Counted from the first letter of the stretch, positions 31,589 through 41,161 are shown. The stretch is DNA of 64,000 bases from Alphaproteobacteria bacterium (GCA_018654745.1 JABILA010000127.1:31806-95805); one strand, 5' to 3'. Notes: a model not told the origin generated them from the sequence alone. Translations and numbers: made by a program.

Positions 31589-33217
31589 TCAGGATGATTT
31601 GTCAGGCTTTGCAGGTAGTTCGACAGGCCGCGCCAGGAAGGCTGGCATATGATCACCCATGCCGACAACAACCTTGTCATCATCACGGTCACGGCGTTGG
31701 CCGCGTTTGTTGTTTGACGAACGGTCAGATTTGCCGGAGGCTGATCTTGTCGTGTCCGGCTTGTTCCGGGTCTGCTTGTTGCCTGAATTCCGGCTACGGG
31801 CAGGCTTTTCAGCATCAGGTTCGGCGGAAGCAGTTTTTGCAGCTTTTGCACGACGTGGTGCAGGCTTGGCTTTGGCGACAGTTTCAGCTTTTGGTGCTTC
31901 GGTTTTGGGCGCTTCAGCAACAGGTGCGTCGGCCTGAACAGGATCGGCACTGATAACTTCAGCAACCTCTGTTTCGGCGGATTTGGTTTCTGTCTTGCGA
32001 CCCGACCGTGCGGCAGGTTTGTCGGCAGATTTACCACGACCCCGGCCGCGACCTTTGGGTGCTGCAGGTGCGGCGTCGTCAAGTTTTTGTTCCTTGTCAC
32101 CGCCAATAGTGAGGCGTGGGATAGGACCGCCTATCAGTTTTTCGATGCCTGCAATATATTTTGTATCTTGTGACGTTGCCAGGCTGATGGCTGTACCCTG
32201 TAAACCTGCACGACCGGTGCGGCCAATACGGTGAATATAGTCTTCGGCATGAGTTGGCATGTCGAAATTGAAGACATAGGGCAGGCCGGATACATCCAGG
32301 CCACGGGCAGCTACATCACTGGCAACCAAAAATGCCAGCTCGCCAGCCTTGAATTTTTCCAGCGTTTCCATGCGCGCAGGCTGGCTCATATCGCCATGAA
32401 GAGCTCCGGCGTCAAAGCCGTGTTTCTTCAGGGAATTGGCAACAACGTCAACGTCGCGTTTTCGGTTACAGAAAATAATACCGGCTTTGGCTTCTTCTGA
32501 TCGCATGATCTGGCGCAAAGCTTCGCGCTTGCCAGGGCCAGACGGCACGATCGCCATGGCCTGTTTTACAGTTTCCGCCGGAGATGCGGGCGGTGCGACA
32601 GTTACTTCGCGCGGATTGCTGAGGAACTTGTCGGCCAAACGGCGAATTTCCTTCGGCATTGTTGCCGAGAAAAACAGGGTCTGGCGCAAAGGTGGCAGCA
32701 ATTTAACAATACGTTCAATATCAGGGATGAAACCCATATCCAGCATCCGATCCGCTTCGTCGATCACTAATACATTTGTTCCGGTCAGCATCAGCTGGCC
32801 ACGCTCTACGTGATCAAGCAGACGACCAGGCGTCGCGATCAATACATCGACACCACGGTCAATTTTTTTGGCTTGTTCTGCAAAAGAAACGCCACCGATC
32901 AGCAAGGCCATCGATAACTTCTGGTACTTGCCGTAAATCTCGAAGTTTTCGGCAACCTGGAAAGCGAGTTCACGCGTTGGTTCAAGTATCAGGGCACGAG
33001 GCATCCGCGCCCGGGCACGGCCAGTGGCCAGAATATCCAGCATCGGCAGCACAAAGCTTGCCGTTTTACCGGTTCCTGTCTGGGCACAACCCAACACATC
33101 CCGCCCTTGCAGAACGTAGGGAATTGCCTTTTCCTGAATAGGGGTCGGGGTTTCGTAACCCGTCTCTTCAACTGCCCGCAATACTTCCGGGCCTAAACCA
33201 ATGTCGCTAAATTTCAT
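31589..33217 (-). CDS. DEAD-box ATP-dependent RNA helicase (RhlE-like)
   Basis: A 542-residue helicase. The Q motif (P-T-P-I-Q-E), motif I A-Q-T-G-T-G-K-T, motif II D-E-A-D, motif III S-A-T and motif VI H-R-I-G-R-T-G-R-A-G are all present within residues 1-370. The last 165 residues are a low-complexity Lys/Arg/Ala/Glu-rich tail (R-G-R-G-R-G-K-S and repeated A-P-K-A-E), typical of RNA-binding extensions in RhlE proteins. Role: unwinding structured RNA during ribosome assembly, decay or cold adaptation. The 229-base leader holds two inverted repeats at 33270-33309, which would be part of a long 5' UTR. Confidence 0.93.
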   Translation of the reverse strand: MKFSDIGLGPEVLRAVEETGYETPTPIQEKAIPYVLQGRDVLGCAQTGTGKTASFVLPMLDILATGRARARMPRALILEPTRELAFQVAENFEIYGKYQKLSMALLIGGVSFAEQAKKIDRGVDVLIATPGRLLDHVERGQLMLTGTNVLVIDEADRMLDMGFIPDIERIVKLLPPLRQTLFFSATMPKEIRRLADKFLSNPREVTVAPPASPAETVKQAMAIVPSGPGKREALRQIMRSEEAKAGIIFCNRKRDVDVVANSLKKHGFDAGALHGDMSQPARMETLEKFKAGELAFLVASDVAARGLDVSGLPYVFNFDMPTHAEDYIHRIGRTGRAGLQGTAISLATSQDTKYIAGIEKLIGGPIPRLTIGGDKEQKLDDAAPAAPKGRGRGRGKSADKPAARSGRKTETKSAETEVAEVISADPVQADAPVAEAPKTEAPKAETVAKAKPAPRRAKAAKTASAEPDAEKPARSRNSGNKQTRNKPDTTRSASGKSDRSSNNKRGQRRDRDDDKVVVGMGDHMPAFLARPVELPAKPDKSS

Positions 33218-33269
33218 CTATTTTCCGGCCAGTGCTAATCGTGTGACAAGCGATAATAGGCGTCTATTC

Positions 33270-33309
33270 AGCCAGGTAATTGGCTGATGGGAACCGCTGC
33301 AGCGTTCCC
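33270..33309 (-). promoter_or_regulatory. paired hairpins in the helicase leader
   Basis: AGCCA and TGGCT (6 bases apart, 33270-33285) are followed by GGGAAC and GTTCCC (33289-33309) flanking a GCTGCAGC palindrome with one bulged C. Both lie 53-92 bases upstream of the helicase ATG. Structured leaders that respond to helicase level or temperature are known for cold-shock DEAD-box genes. They could also act as operators for the divergent hydrolase gene. Confidence 0.4.
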
Positions 33310-33446
33310 TTGCCGCGCCGGAATACCTGACGCACAGCCAAATGTCAACTTTTCCCTTGTTTTCCGCCTGTCTGGAGATTACTGGACCTGAACATCGGAT
33401 GCGCTAAGTTGGTTATATTTCAACCATTACAGGATATTCATTTTTC

Positions 33447-34148
33447 ATGTCAGAACCCAGGAACCTGATCCTGCTTCCAGGCCTGCTGTGTACAAGGGCC
33501 CTTTGGGCGCCCCAGATAGAGGCCTTTTCCGGGTCACACAACGTCATCGTACCGGATCTTGGCCAACACGACTCAATTGCCGGTATGGCAGCCCACATCC
33601 TTTCCAAAGCACCAGAGAGCTTTTCTCTCGCTGGGTTGTCCATGGGCGGGTATGTGGCCTTCGAAGTGTTCCGACAAGCAAGGGAACGTGTTGAAAGGAT
33701 TGCCTTTCTGGATACGTCGGCACGGGCGGATACCGGAGAAAAGCGGGGTCAGCGCGAAGACCTGATCAATCTGGCCAGGCGTGGCAATTTCAAGGGCGTA
33801 TCACCGCAGTTAATGCCGATGTTCATTCATCCCGACAGGGCTGAAGATACGGTGCTTACCGGTACGATTACGGCCATGGCCATGGATATTGGACAGGAAA
33901 GCTTTATTCGCCAGCAAACGGCAATTGCGGGTCGTCCTGACAGCCTGCCAACACTATCCGAGATCGAATGCCCTGCTTTAGTTGTCGTAGGCGCACACGA
34001 CATTCTGACACCGCCAGAACTGGCCGAAGAGATCGCTGCGGGTATTGGAGGTGCCCAGCTCGAATATATCGCCGACGCGGCGCATTTACCGACCCTGGAA
34101 GAACCTGAGGCCACGAACGAGGTCCTCAAGACCTGGTTGCGCCAGTAA
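33447..34148 (+). CDS. alpha/beta-fold hydrolase
   Basis: A 233-residue alpha/beta hydrolase. The oxyanion region is L-L-P-G-L-L, the nucleophile elbow G-L-S-M-G-G (Ser about residue 68), an acidic residue follows in V-V-V-G-A-H-D-I-L-T-P-P and the catalytic His in D-A-A-H-L-P-T-L-E-E-P. The triad Ser-Asp-His is therefore complete. Relatives include 3-oxoadipate enol-lactonases and esterases. It is a single gene, divergent from the helicase and convergent with the lipoprotein gene. Substrate unknown. Confidence 0.88.
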   Translation: MSEPRNLILLPGLLCTRALWAPQIEAFSGSHNVIVPDLGQHDSIAGMAAHILSKAPESFSLAGLSMGGYVAFEVFRQARERVERIAFLDTSARADTGEKRGQREDLINLARRGNFKGVSPQLMPMFIHPDRAEDTVLTGTITAMAMDIGQESFIRQQTAIAGRPDSLPTLSEIECPALVVVGAHDILTPPELAEEIAAGIGGAQLEYIADAAHLPTLEEPEATNEVLKTWLRQ

Positions 34149-34168
34149 CGTTTGAATTCGAAGATTAC

Positions 34169-34732
34169 TTAGCCGCAGGGTGATGCCTGGCAATCTGTCG
34201 TGTCGTGATCCAGGTTCCTGATCGGCAGGGTTTCTTCGATCAAATCATTCAGCAATTCGATAAAGCGGGGATCATGCAGACCCGATTGCACGTCTCCTTC
34301 GCCCGTTGCCCGGGTCACATTCCTGTTGTCATGGCAAAATGCAGCAATAATCGTGGTACGTTCGCCGGGAGCAGCAATTTCAGGATTCGAGTTAGCACAC
34401 AATGTATCCCCGTTTGTCAGCGGGCTGGCAGGATTAAACACCAGCACCAGTCGTGGCCCCTGGCCACGGTCCGACGGAGCAACCAGTGTCAGCTTTCTCT
34501 TCGCAATCCACAGGGGGATTTCAATGGTGGCTAACAATTTATCACCAGCCAGTGTCGAATTTCCAAGCAGGTTGCCGGAAATCTCAACGGGAAGATTACC
34601 GTCTTGCGTCACATAGCTCACGTATTCCGGCGAATAGAGCAATTCCTGTTTGACAGTGTGCACCATCAGGCAACCACTTAAACCGAGGCTCAACACAGTC
34701 AGAATCCCGATCCGTCCAAGGGTTCGTAACAT
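34169..34732 (-). CDS. predicted lipoprotein, function unknown
   Basis: A 187-residue protein with a lipoprotein signal: M-L-R-T-L-G-R...L-S-G-C, with the Cys at about residue 21. AGGAG lies 7 bases before the ATG at 34732. The mature part has a predicted beta-rich body with four further cysteines (T-L-C-A-N, A-F-C-H-D, T-D-C-Q-A, S-P-C-G) that could form two disulfides. Not recognised as any named family. It would be tethered to the inner or outer membrane facing the periplasm; the residues after the lipid Cys (L-M-V) do not include Asp, which favours the outer membrane. Confidence 0.7.
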   Translation of the reverse strand: MLRTLGRIGILTVLSLGLSGCLMVHTVKQELLYSPEYVSYVTQDGNLPVEISGNLLGNSTLAGDKLLATIEIPLWIAKRKLTLVAPSDRGQGPRLVLVFNPASPLTNGDTLCANSNPEIAAPGERTTIIAAFCHDNRNVTRATGEGDVQSGLHDPRFIELLNDLIEETLPIRNLDHDTTDCQASPCG

Positions 34733-34826
34733 CGGTTTCTCCTGATACTGAGGTTGTTGTTCTATTGGTAAAGGTGGGTACATATTATCAAAATTTCAAT
34801 CCGCTGACTTTGCGAACTATGTTTGG

Positions 34827-35462
34827 TCACACATAGGGTGCTTCGATACCTTCAATGGCAAAGGTATTCGCGATGGATGAACGCTTTGAAAGCCGCTCAA
34901 GGTAAGGCCCAAGGTTGGCATATCCCGTAGGTGGCTGGGCAAAATTCCTGCACCAGCGGCATAGCATCAGCAGATACGGATCAAGCAGGGTATAGTCCTG
35001 ACCCAATAGGTAAGGACCTTCAGCCACTGCTTTATCCATAATGGCCATCATATCACCCAACCGGACTTCTGCGGCTGCCTTCACGGCTGCTGTGCCGTCT
35101 TCGGTCACAGCATGCCGGTCCCCGTAATAGTACAATAATACTTCTGGCTGGAGCGTTGTCGCCATATAGAACAGCCACTTGTGAAATTCGGACCGTTCGG
35201 TTGTGCCGACGACAGGTGCCAGACGGGATTCAGGATACTTGTCGGCGATATGCAAACAGATGGCAGCTGTTTCAAACAAGACCAGATCGTCATCAATCAA
35301 GGCCGGGATGCGTCCAGACGGGTTCAGTTCCAGATATTCAGCGGACTTGTGGGCATCCACATTTCGGTCCACCAGAACCAGCTCGTAATCAGCACCGGTT
35401 TCCGACAACAATACATGCGGCGTGAAGCTCGCGTTCCCTGGAAAGTAATATAGTTTCATCAT
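34827..35462 (-). CDS. glutathione S-transferase family protein
   Basis: A 211-residue GST. The N-terminal thioredoxin-like domain has K-L-Y-Y-F-P-G-N-A-S-F-T-P-H with a Ser available for glutathione activation, L-N-P-S-G-R-I-P-A-L with the cis-Pro, and E-T-A-A-I-C-L-H-I-A-D as the glutamyl-binding E-S/T motif. The C-terminal helical domain has G-Q-D-Y-T-L-L-D-P-Y. It likely conjugates electrophiles or reduces peroxides. It is the third gene of the parE-GNAT-GST run; only 3 bases separate it from the acetyltransferase stop. Confidence 0.9.
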   Translation of the reverse strand: MMKLYYFPGNASFTPHVLLSETGADYELVLVDRNVDAHKSAEYLELNPSGRIPALIDDDLVLFETAAICLHIADKYPESRLAPVVGTTERSEFHKWLFYMATTLQPEVLLYYYGDRHAVTEDGTAAVKAAAEVRLGDMMAIMDKAVAEGPYLLGQDYTLLDPYLLMLCRWCRNFAQPPTGYANLGPYLERLSKRSSIANTFAIEGIEAPYV

Positions 35463-35465
35463 GGG

Positions 35466-35960
35466 TCAGGAAGCCTGGATCAATGATTTAGCCAAATAGA
35501 CTACAGCTTTTTTTCCTGGCTCAAACACCTGTTCACCGGCCTCGACAAAACCGAGGCGCTTGTGAAACCTCAGGGAACCGGGGTTTGGCGGCAAGCTATT
35601 AACTTCGCAAGTCAGCACTGGCCGGCTGCCTGCAACATGATTTTCAAGTGCTTCATAAAGAAGCGCGCCGATACCACTGCCTTGAAAGCCTGCATCAACG
35701 GCTATGCGATCGACATAGGCGAAGGAGGGGTAGCGTTTGCAAAACCAGGCATAGTTAAGGCTGCCATAGTCAACACCTTCCACCAGGCCCAGAAGGAAAC
35801 CACCGATCTGACCCGCGTCTTCCGCAACGAAGGTAACATGCGATCCAGATATCAGAACGTCCAGAGCCTCACAGGACAGGGGACCGACGGCAGGGACATT
35901 GTCCTCGTTGATCCGGTGCAGTTCTTCCAGATCGGCGGCACAGTACAAGCGAATTTTCAT
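35466..35960 (-). CDS. GNAT family N-acetyltransferase
   Basis: A 164-residue acetyltransferase. The acetyl-CoA-binding motif A reads I-A-V-D-A-G-F-Q-G-S-G-I-G-A-L-L, preceded by the A-Y-V-D-R-I-A-V strand, and motif B ends with P-G-S-L-R-F-H-K-R-L-G-F. The substrate (protein N-terminus, small amine or antibiotic) cannot be inferred. It starts 9 bases after the parE stop and is 3 bases from the GST gene, so it should be cotranscribed with both. Confidence 0.88.
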   Translation of the reverse strand: MKIRLYCAADLEELHRINEDNVPAVGPLSCEALDVLISGSHVTFVAEDAGQIGGFLLGLVEGVDYGSLNYAWFCKRYPSFAYVDRIAVDAGFQGSGIGALLYEALENHVAGSRPVLTCEVNSLPPNPGSLRFHKRLGFVEAGEQVFEPGKKAVVYLAKSLIQAS

Positions 35961-35969
35961 GAGGGCGTC

Positions 35970-38012
35970 TTAGATGTCCAGATCGGCAATGTCGGTGGCA
36001 TGTTCCTGAATGAATGCCAGACGCAATTCCGGTTTGCGTCCCATCAAATGCTCCACCAGGGTTTCTGTTTCCTTGCCGGCAACCTCAGGGATGACCACAC
36101 GCAGAAGCGTACGATTTTTGGGGTTCATGGTTGTTTCCCGCAATTGCGCAGGGGGCATTTCACCGAGGCCTTTGAAGCGGCTGATTTCGACCTTGCCACG
36201 GCCCTGAAAATCGGATTCCAGCAAAGCTTCCCGATCTGCGTCATCGCGGGCATAAATTGTCTTGCCGCCCTGTGATATCCGATACAGGGGGGGCACAGCC
36301 AGATACAGATGGCCATCTTCGATCAACCCTGGCATCTGGCGATAGAAAAATGTCATCAACAAGGACGCGATATGAGCACCATCAACATCGGCATCGGTCA
36401 TGATGATGACCCTGTCATAGCGCAGATCATCTGACGAATATTTGTCCTGTAATCCACAGCCCAGGGCCTGTATCAAATCTGTGATTTCCTGATTGGCGCG
36501 CATTTTGTCGATACCGGCGCTGGCCACATTGAGGATCTTGCCACGCAGCGGCAATATGGCCTGGGTTTTCCGGTTCCGGGCCTGTTTCGCCGAGCCACCA
36601 GCCGAGTCACCCTCAACGATAAAAATCTCAGTGCCTTGTGTGCCGCCTCTGGCGCAATCAGCCAGTTTCCCCGGCAATCGCAAGCGTTGGGTTGCTGATT
36701 TGCGAGATACTTCTTTTTCTTGACGACGGCGCAGGCGTTCCTCTGCACGGGTAATGACGAAAGCGAGCAATTTATCTGCTGCGGCAGGATCGCCAGAAAG
36801 CCAGTGGTCAAAATGATCCCGCACAACGCTTTCAACCAGTTTGGTTGCGGAAATTGTCGCCAGCTTTTCCTTGGTTTGCCCCTGAAATTGCGGGTCACTG
36901 ATAAAGATTGAGAGCACAGCTCCGGCAGGGCCCAGAATATCTTCCGCATTGATCTGGCCAGCCCCCTTCACCTTGACCATCTCGCCATAGGCTTTCAGGC
37001 CCTTGGTCAGGGCAGCTCGCAGTCCGGCCTCGTGTGACCCACCTTCCGGCGTCGGAACGGTGTTGCAATAGGAATTCAGAAAAGCACCACCACCACCTGT
37101 CCAGGCGATTGCCCACTCAACCCGGCCTCCTTTGCCGTTCAGTGAAACATGACCAACAAAGGGTTTTGCTGTCACGGTTGGCTCTTCGCCAATTTGCAGG
37201 GCGAGAAAATCTTCAATACCGTTCGGAAAATGAAGCTTTTCCTCGGCTGGGGTCTGGTCTTTGCCAGTGATCAGATCGGGCGCACAGGTCCAGCGAATTT
37301 CAACACCGCCATAAAGATAAGCTTTTGACCGGGCCATACGATAAAGTGCAGCTGGTCTGAAATGCAGGTCAGGACCAAAAATTTCGGGATCAGGATGAAA
37401 TTTGAGCCGGGTACCGCGTCGATTATTAACCGGCCCGGTATTTTCAAGTTTGCTCGTCGGTTCACCCCTGGAATAGTGCTGGCGCCACAAAACCTTGTCG
37501 CGGGCAACCTCAATTTCAAGGCGATCAGACAGTGCGTTCACAACAGAGACGCCAACGCCATGTAAACCACCAGCGGTATGATATACCTTGTCGGAGAATT
37601 TGCCGCCTGAATGCAGTGTCGTCAGGATCACTTCGAGGGCAGATATGTTCTTGAACTTGGGGTGAGGATCAACTGGTACACCGCGTCCATTGTCCTCAAC
37701 AGCCAGAGAACCATCAGCCAGCAATTCGATAGAAATTCGGCTGGCATGTCCGGCGACAGCTTCATCCATGGAATTGTCGATGACTTCTGCCGCAAGATGA
37801 TGAATTGCGCCGTCATCGGTGCCGCCGATATACATGCCTGGACGTCGACGAACGGGCTCCAGACCCTCAAGAACTTCAATGTCCTTGGCTGAATAATCAC
37901 CCTGGCCAGCGTTGATGGCAGCTTTACCCGACTTTTTCGGCGCAGCTTTTTTTGTAGGTTTGGGCGCGGTTTTTCTGGCTGTCTGGCCAGATTGCTGGAA
38001 AAGATCATCCAT
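35970..38012 (-). CDS. parE: DNA topoisomerase IV subunit B
   Basis: A 680-residue type IIA topoisomerase B subunit. The GHKL ATPase domain (E-V-I-D-N-S-M-D-E-A, D-N-G-R-G-V-P-V-D, Q-loop Lys later), the transducer domain, and the TOPRIM domain (E-G-D-S-A-G-G-S-A-K-Q-A-R...L-P-L-R-G-K, D-A-D-V-D-G) are in order. Length and the K-L-A-D-C before the TOPRIM Glu fit ParE of Alphaproteobacteria rather than GyrB, which is longer. A basic Lys/Ala/Pro-rich tail of about 35 residues precedes the ATPase domain. With ParC it decatenates daughter chromosomes. parC is not in the window. It heads a parE-GNAT-GST unit. Confidence 0.93.
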   Translation of the reverse strand: MDDLFQQSGQTARKTAPKPTKKAAPKKSGKAAINAGQGDYSAKDIEVLEGLEPVRRRPGMYIGGTDDGAIHHLAAEVIDNSMDEAVAGHASRISIELLADGSLAVEDNGRGVPVDPHPKFKNISALEVILTTLHSGGKFSDKVYHTAGGLHGVGVSVVNALSDRLEIEVARDKVLWRQHYSRGEPTSKLENTGPVNNRRGTRLKFHPDPEIFGPDLHFRPAALYRMARSKAYLYGGVEIRWTCAPDLITGKDQTPAEEKLHFPNGIEDFLALQIGEEPTVTAKPFVGHVSLNGKGGRVEWAIAWTGGGGAFLNSYCNTVPTPEGGSHEAGLRAALTKGLKAYGEMVKVKGAGQINAEDILGPAGAVLSIFISDPQFQGQTKEKLATISATKLVESVVRDHFDHWLSGDPAAADKLLAFVITRAEERLRRRQEKEVSRKSATQRLRLPGKLADCARGGTQGTEIFIVEGDSAGGSAKQARNRKTQAILPLRGKILNVASAGIDKMRANQEITDLIQALGCGLQDKYSSDDLRYDRVIIMTDADVDGAHIASLLMTFFYRQMPGLIEDGHLYLAVPPLYRISQGGKTIYARDDADREALLESDFQGRGKVEISRFKGLGEMPPAQLRETTMNPKNRTLLRVVIPEVAGKETETLVEHLMGRKPELRLAFIQEHATDIADLDI

Positions 38013-38210
38013 TCGGTATTACAGTCTCTAATATTGGTCGACAGTCTTGGTCGAGCTTGAAATTCACTGATGGGCATTCGCGGAGCAGATTGATAAATGG
38101 CCCGTTTTAAAGGCCGTCAACGTGTCCGGGCTATCCATTTGACTTGTGTACACCCATTATAAGGTGTTATCGAGTGCCGCAACACCAAAATCTGGTATGG
38201 AATGAGAAAA

Positions 38211-38609
38211 ATGAGCCTGGATGCAAAAAAAGACGGTGAACGGGGTGAACCCGCGGTTCGGACAGTGCCTATGCCCGCCGACGCCAACGGAAACGGGGAC
38301 ATTTTTGGCGGCTGGGTGCTGTCGCAGATGGATATCGCCGGTGGTGTGATTGCGTCACGGCGCGCACAGGGACGCGTTGTAACTGTTACAATTGACGCCA
38401 TGACGTTTGACCGACCAATTCAGGTCGGTGATCTCGTGAGCATTTACGGCTACGTATCCGAAACAGGAAATTCCTCGATTACGGTTGAACTGGAGACTAT
38501 TGTTCAACGCAAGATGAGGGGTGACGAAATCAAGGTGACCGGCGGGCGGTTCAAATTTGTGGCCATTGACCTGGAGGGGCGACCAAGATCGTTACCGACC
38601 GACGAGTGA
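38211..38609 (+). CDS. acyl-CoA thioesterase, YciA-type hotdog fold
   Basis: A 132-residue single-hotdog thioesterase. The family core N-G-N-G-D-I-F-G-G-W-V-L-S-Q-M-D-I-A-G contains the catalytic Asp; D-A-M-T-F-D-R-P-I-Q-V-G-D-L-V follows. YciA-like enzymes hydrolyse a broad range of acyl-CoAs in the cytoplasm. An ATG 9 bases earlier (38202) is possible but lacks a ribosome site, whereas GGAA precedes 38211. The 198-base upstream gap is shared divergently with parE and has no structure I can name. Confidence 0.88.
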   Translation: MSLDAKKDGERGEPAVRTVPMPADANGNGDIFGGWVLSQMDIAGGVIASRRAQGRVVTVTIDAMTFDRPIQVGDLVSIYGYVSETGNSSITVELETIVQRKMRGDEIKVTGGRFKFVAIDLEGRPRSLPTDE

Positions 38610-38725
38610 GCAGGCGTTGGTTGACAAACAGTTCTTGAAACAGGCAGGATTTTTCCTGTCAGATTGGTTGGTTCAGTAGAGATGGTGACGTCTCTGCTTT
38701 TGGTTTGAAGACAGACGGGAAACAA

Positions 38726-41161
38726 ATGCCTTCGATACAAATAGTTCGATCCCTGGCCAGCTCCTTGACGGACGGCATACTGGTTTTTGAAGAACCAGGC
38801 CTGATCGGTTTTGCGAACGAAAGTGCCCGACATCTCATGTCGCACTTCGGTGTCGTATCAGAACCCTTGAAGACAAATTCGTTTTTTTCTTCGGCAGTAA
38901 CTGAAGGAATTTCTGATCTACTGTCTGGTAAGCAAAGCGAAGAGATCGAATTTAATCGCGGCGTTTGGCCCAAGGGCGTCGAATATGGCATGCCAACGGT
39001 CCTTAAACTTCATGTGGATCGGTCAGCTGCTGATCCCGTTGTGATCGGTGTTTTACGCAAGGCAGAAACAACCGATTTTTCCAGGGAATTTGAAAACCGC
39101 AAACAGCAACTACTTGAGCTAATTGGCGTCATGGGGATTGTTGCCCACAAAATCCCGGATGAAGATGATGTCCTGCATGTTGGATTGAAAGAAATTGGCA
39201 AATGTCTCGGTTGGGAACTGGGCCACGTCTACTCCCTGTCCCCCGAGACAGACAGCTTTGTCCCGACCGGTATCTGGTACGAGAAAAACCCTGGTCAGTA
39301 CGACGAATTCAAGGCAGCAACAGACACAAGCCAATTTGAAAAGGGCGAGGGCCTGTCCGGGCGGGTATGGCGAACAGGCAGTCCTGTCTGGATCAATGAT
39401 GTCGGCACGGACGATCAATTCCTCCGTCGACACAAGGTGAAGCAACTGAACCTGACAACGGCCATCGGTATTCCTGTGCTGTCGTGGGGAAAAACTGTTG
39501 CTGTACTGGAGTTCTTTTCTGATGTGCGAGAAGAGGAAGACCGACGGTTAACGGAATTGCTGACCCAGATATGTGCCCAGATCGGCCACGCCCATGAACG
39601 CAACAGTGCGTTGACGTCGGCCAACTGGGAACAACGGCGTTTCGATGCTTTTTTGCAGGCAAGCTCGGACTGGTTCTGGATGATGGGGCCGGATTTGCGT
39701 TTTTCCAGCTGGCATACGTCAGACGCATCAAGTGACATTACGCCACCCCTTGGCAAAACCAGGTGGGAGCTCGCATCAGCCAGCGATCTGGCAGACGAAG
39801 ACAAGTGGCGTCACCACCGGTCTGATCTGGAAAACCGCAGACCTTTTCGAAATTTTGAATTCCAGTTTGTAAATACCGATGGGCAGAATTACTGGCTCAA
39901 CAGTACCGGCATTCCACTGTTTAACGACGACGGGGAGTTTGAGGGGTATTGGGGAGCCACATCTGATGTCAGTCAGCACAAGCTCATGGAAACGCAGTTT
40001 GTTCAAGCCCGCAAGATGGAGGCCGTTGGCAAACTGACGGGCGGCGTGGCGCATGATTTTAACAATCTGTTGTCTGTTGTGATCTGGAACCTGGATATGG
40101 CGCTCGAAGAAATGGAGCTGGATGAGTTTGCTACGGATATACTTGAACGCGCCCAAAGCGCTGCCGAGCGCGGTGTGGAGCTGACGAATAGATTGCTGGC
40201 ATTTTCCAGGAAGCAGGTCCTGGATCCGTCGATTATCAAAACGGCCGATACATTGAATGAATTTACGAATTTGCTGGGCGGAACGCTTGGTGAATCCATT
40301 GTCATAAATACTGACTTTGCCGAAGATACCTGGCCCGTTGAAGTTGACCGGTCGGAGATGGAAAACACGGTGCTCAACCTGGCAATCAACGCCAGAGATG
40401 CACTTGAAGGATCGGGTGAGATATCTATCACAGCCCGAAATATCGTGCTGGAGCCCGATACCGTATCTGAATTTTCCATTGTTGAGGCTGCGGAATTTGT
40501 GCATCTTTCAGTCACAGACAGTGGCTCAGGGATGACGGAAGAAACCAGACTTCAGGTGTTCGAGCCTTTCTTTACAACAAAGATTTCCGGCCTCGGTACC
40601 GGTCTCGGCCTGAGTACCATTTATGGCTTCGTGAAACAGTCCAGCGGCTTTATCAACATCACGTCTGAATTGGGCGTCGGCACTACTGTCGATATCTATT
40701 TGCCGCGATATATTCTCGATGACCAGACAGGTGAGGAAATTGCGGATCAAAAGCAACCGGATAAGGGTATTCCGCGCGGCAAGGGAGAACGGATACTGGT
40801 CGTGGAAGATAATGACGATGTCCGGCTCAGTGTTACGGCGATCCTCGAAGGGCTCGGTTATAAAGTAGACAGCGTTGCGACTGGGCAGGCAGGTTTGGAC
40901 TTCTTTGAATCCGGATCGAACGTTGACGCCTTGTTGACTGATGTCATGCTGGGGGGGGATTTGTCGGGACGTGATGTGTCTCTTTATGTTGAAGAAAATT
41001 TCCCCGAAGTGGCCGTACTGCACATGTCAGGCTATGCCGAAAACGAAATTGTTCATAACGGATTTGTTGAAGAAGGGGTCCGGATGTTGCAAAAGCCGTT
41101 TACAAAAGCCCAGTTAGCCCAACAAATCAGAGCTTTGCTTGACGGCGGTCTACAAGCCTGA
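38726..41161 (+). CDS. hybrid sensor histidine kinase/response regulator (PAS-GAF-PAS-HisKA-HATPase-REC)
   Basis: An 811-residue soluble kinase with no membrane helix. In order: a PAS-like domain (1-115), a GAF domain (about 130-285), a PAS/PAC domain (about 305-425, with F-E-G-Y-W-G-A-T-S-D-V), HisKA with phospho-His443 in G-G-V-A-H-D-F-N-N-L-L, an ATPase domain (N-L-A-I-N-A-R-D-A-L, G-T-G-L-G-L-S) and a C-terminal receiver with phospho-acceptor D739 in L-L-T-D-V-M-L. GGGAA precedes the ATG. The order of domains is common in alphaproteobacterial hybrid kinases of the CckA-like type. Being cytoplasmic with GAF and PAS domains it probably senses a small internal ligand or redox state. No partner regulator is adjacent. 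A G8 run lies in the receiver region. Confidence 0.92.
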   Translation: MPSIQIVRSLASSLTDGILVFEEPGLIGFANESARHLMSHFGVVSEPLKTNSFFSSAVTEGISDLLSGKQSEEIEFNRGVWPKGVEYGMPTVLKLHVDRSAADPVVIGVLRKAETTDFSREFENRKQQLLELIGVMGIVAHKIPDEDDVLHVGLKEIGKCLGWELGHVYSLSPETDSFVPTGIWYEKNPGQYDEFKAATDTSQFEKGEGLSGRVWRTGSPVWINDVGTDDQFLRRHKVKQLNLTTAIGIPVLSWGKTVAVLEFFSDVREEEDRRLTELLTQICAQIGHAHERNSALTSANWEQRRFDAFLQASSDWFWMMGPDLRFSSWHTSDASSDITPPLGKTRWELASASDLADEDKWRHHRSDLENRRPFRNFEFQFVNTDGQNYWLNSTGIPLFNDDGEFEGYWGATSDVSQHKLMETQFVQARKMEAVGKLTGGVAHDFNNLLSVVIWNLDMALEEMELDEFATDILERAQSAAERGVELTNRLLAFSRKQVLDPSIIKTADTLNEFTNLLGGTLGESIVINTDFAEDTWPVEVDRSEMENTVLNLAINARDALEGSGEISITARNIVLEPDTVSEFSIVEAAEFVHLSVTDSGSGMTEETRLQVFEPFFTTKISGLGTGLGLSTIYGFVKQSSGFINITSELGVGTTVDIYLPRYILDDQTGEEIADQKQPDKGIPRGKGERILVVEDNDDVRLSVTAILEGLGYKVDSVATGQAGLDFFESGSNVDALLTDVMLGGDLSGRDVSLYVEENFPEVAVLHMSGYAENEIVHNGFVEEGVRMLQKPFTKAQLAQQIRALLDGGLQA

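Noticed and set aside
38139..38165. TTGACT...TATAAG as a sigma-70 promoter for the thioesterase gene
   Set aside because: The spacing is only about 13 bases, too short for a functional -35/-10 pair.
40951..40958. G8 run in the receiver domain of the hybrid kinase as a phase-variable site
   Set aside because: Eight G residues encode two conserved-looking Gly codons in frame; shorter than typical switching tracts and no second sign of variation.
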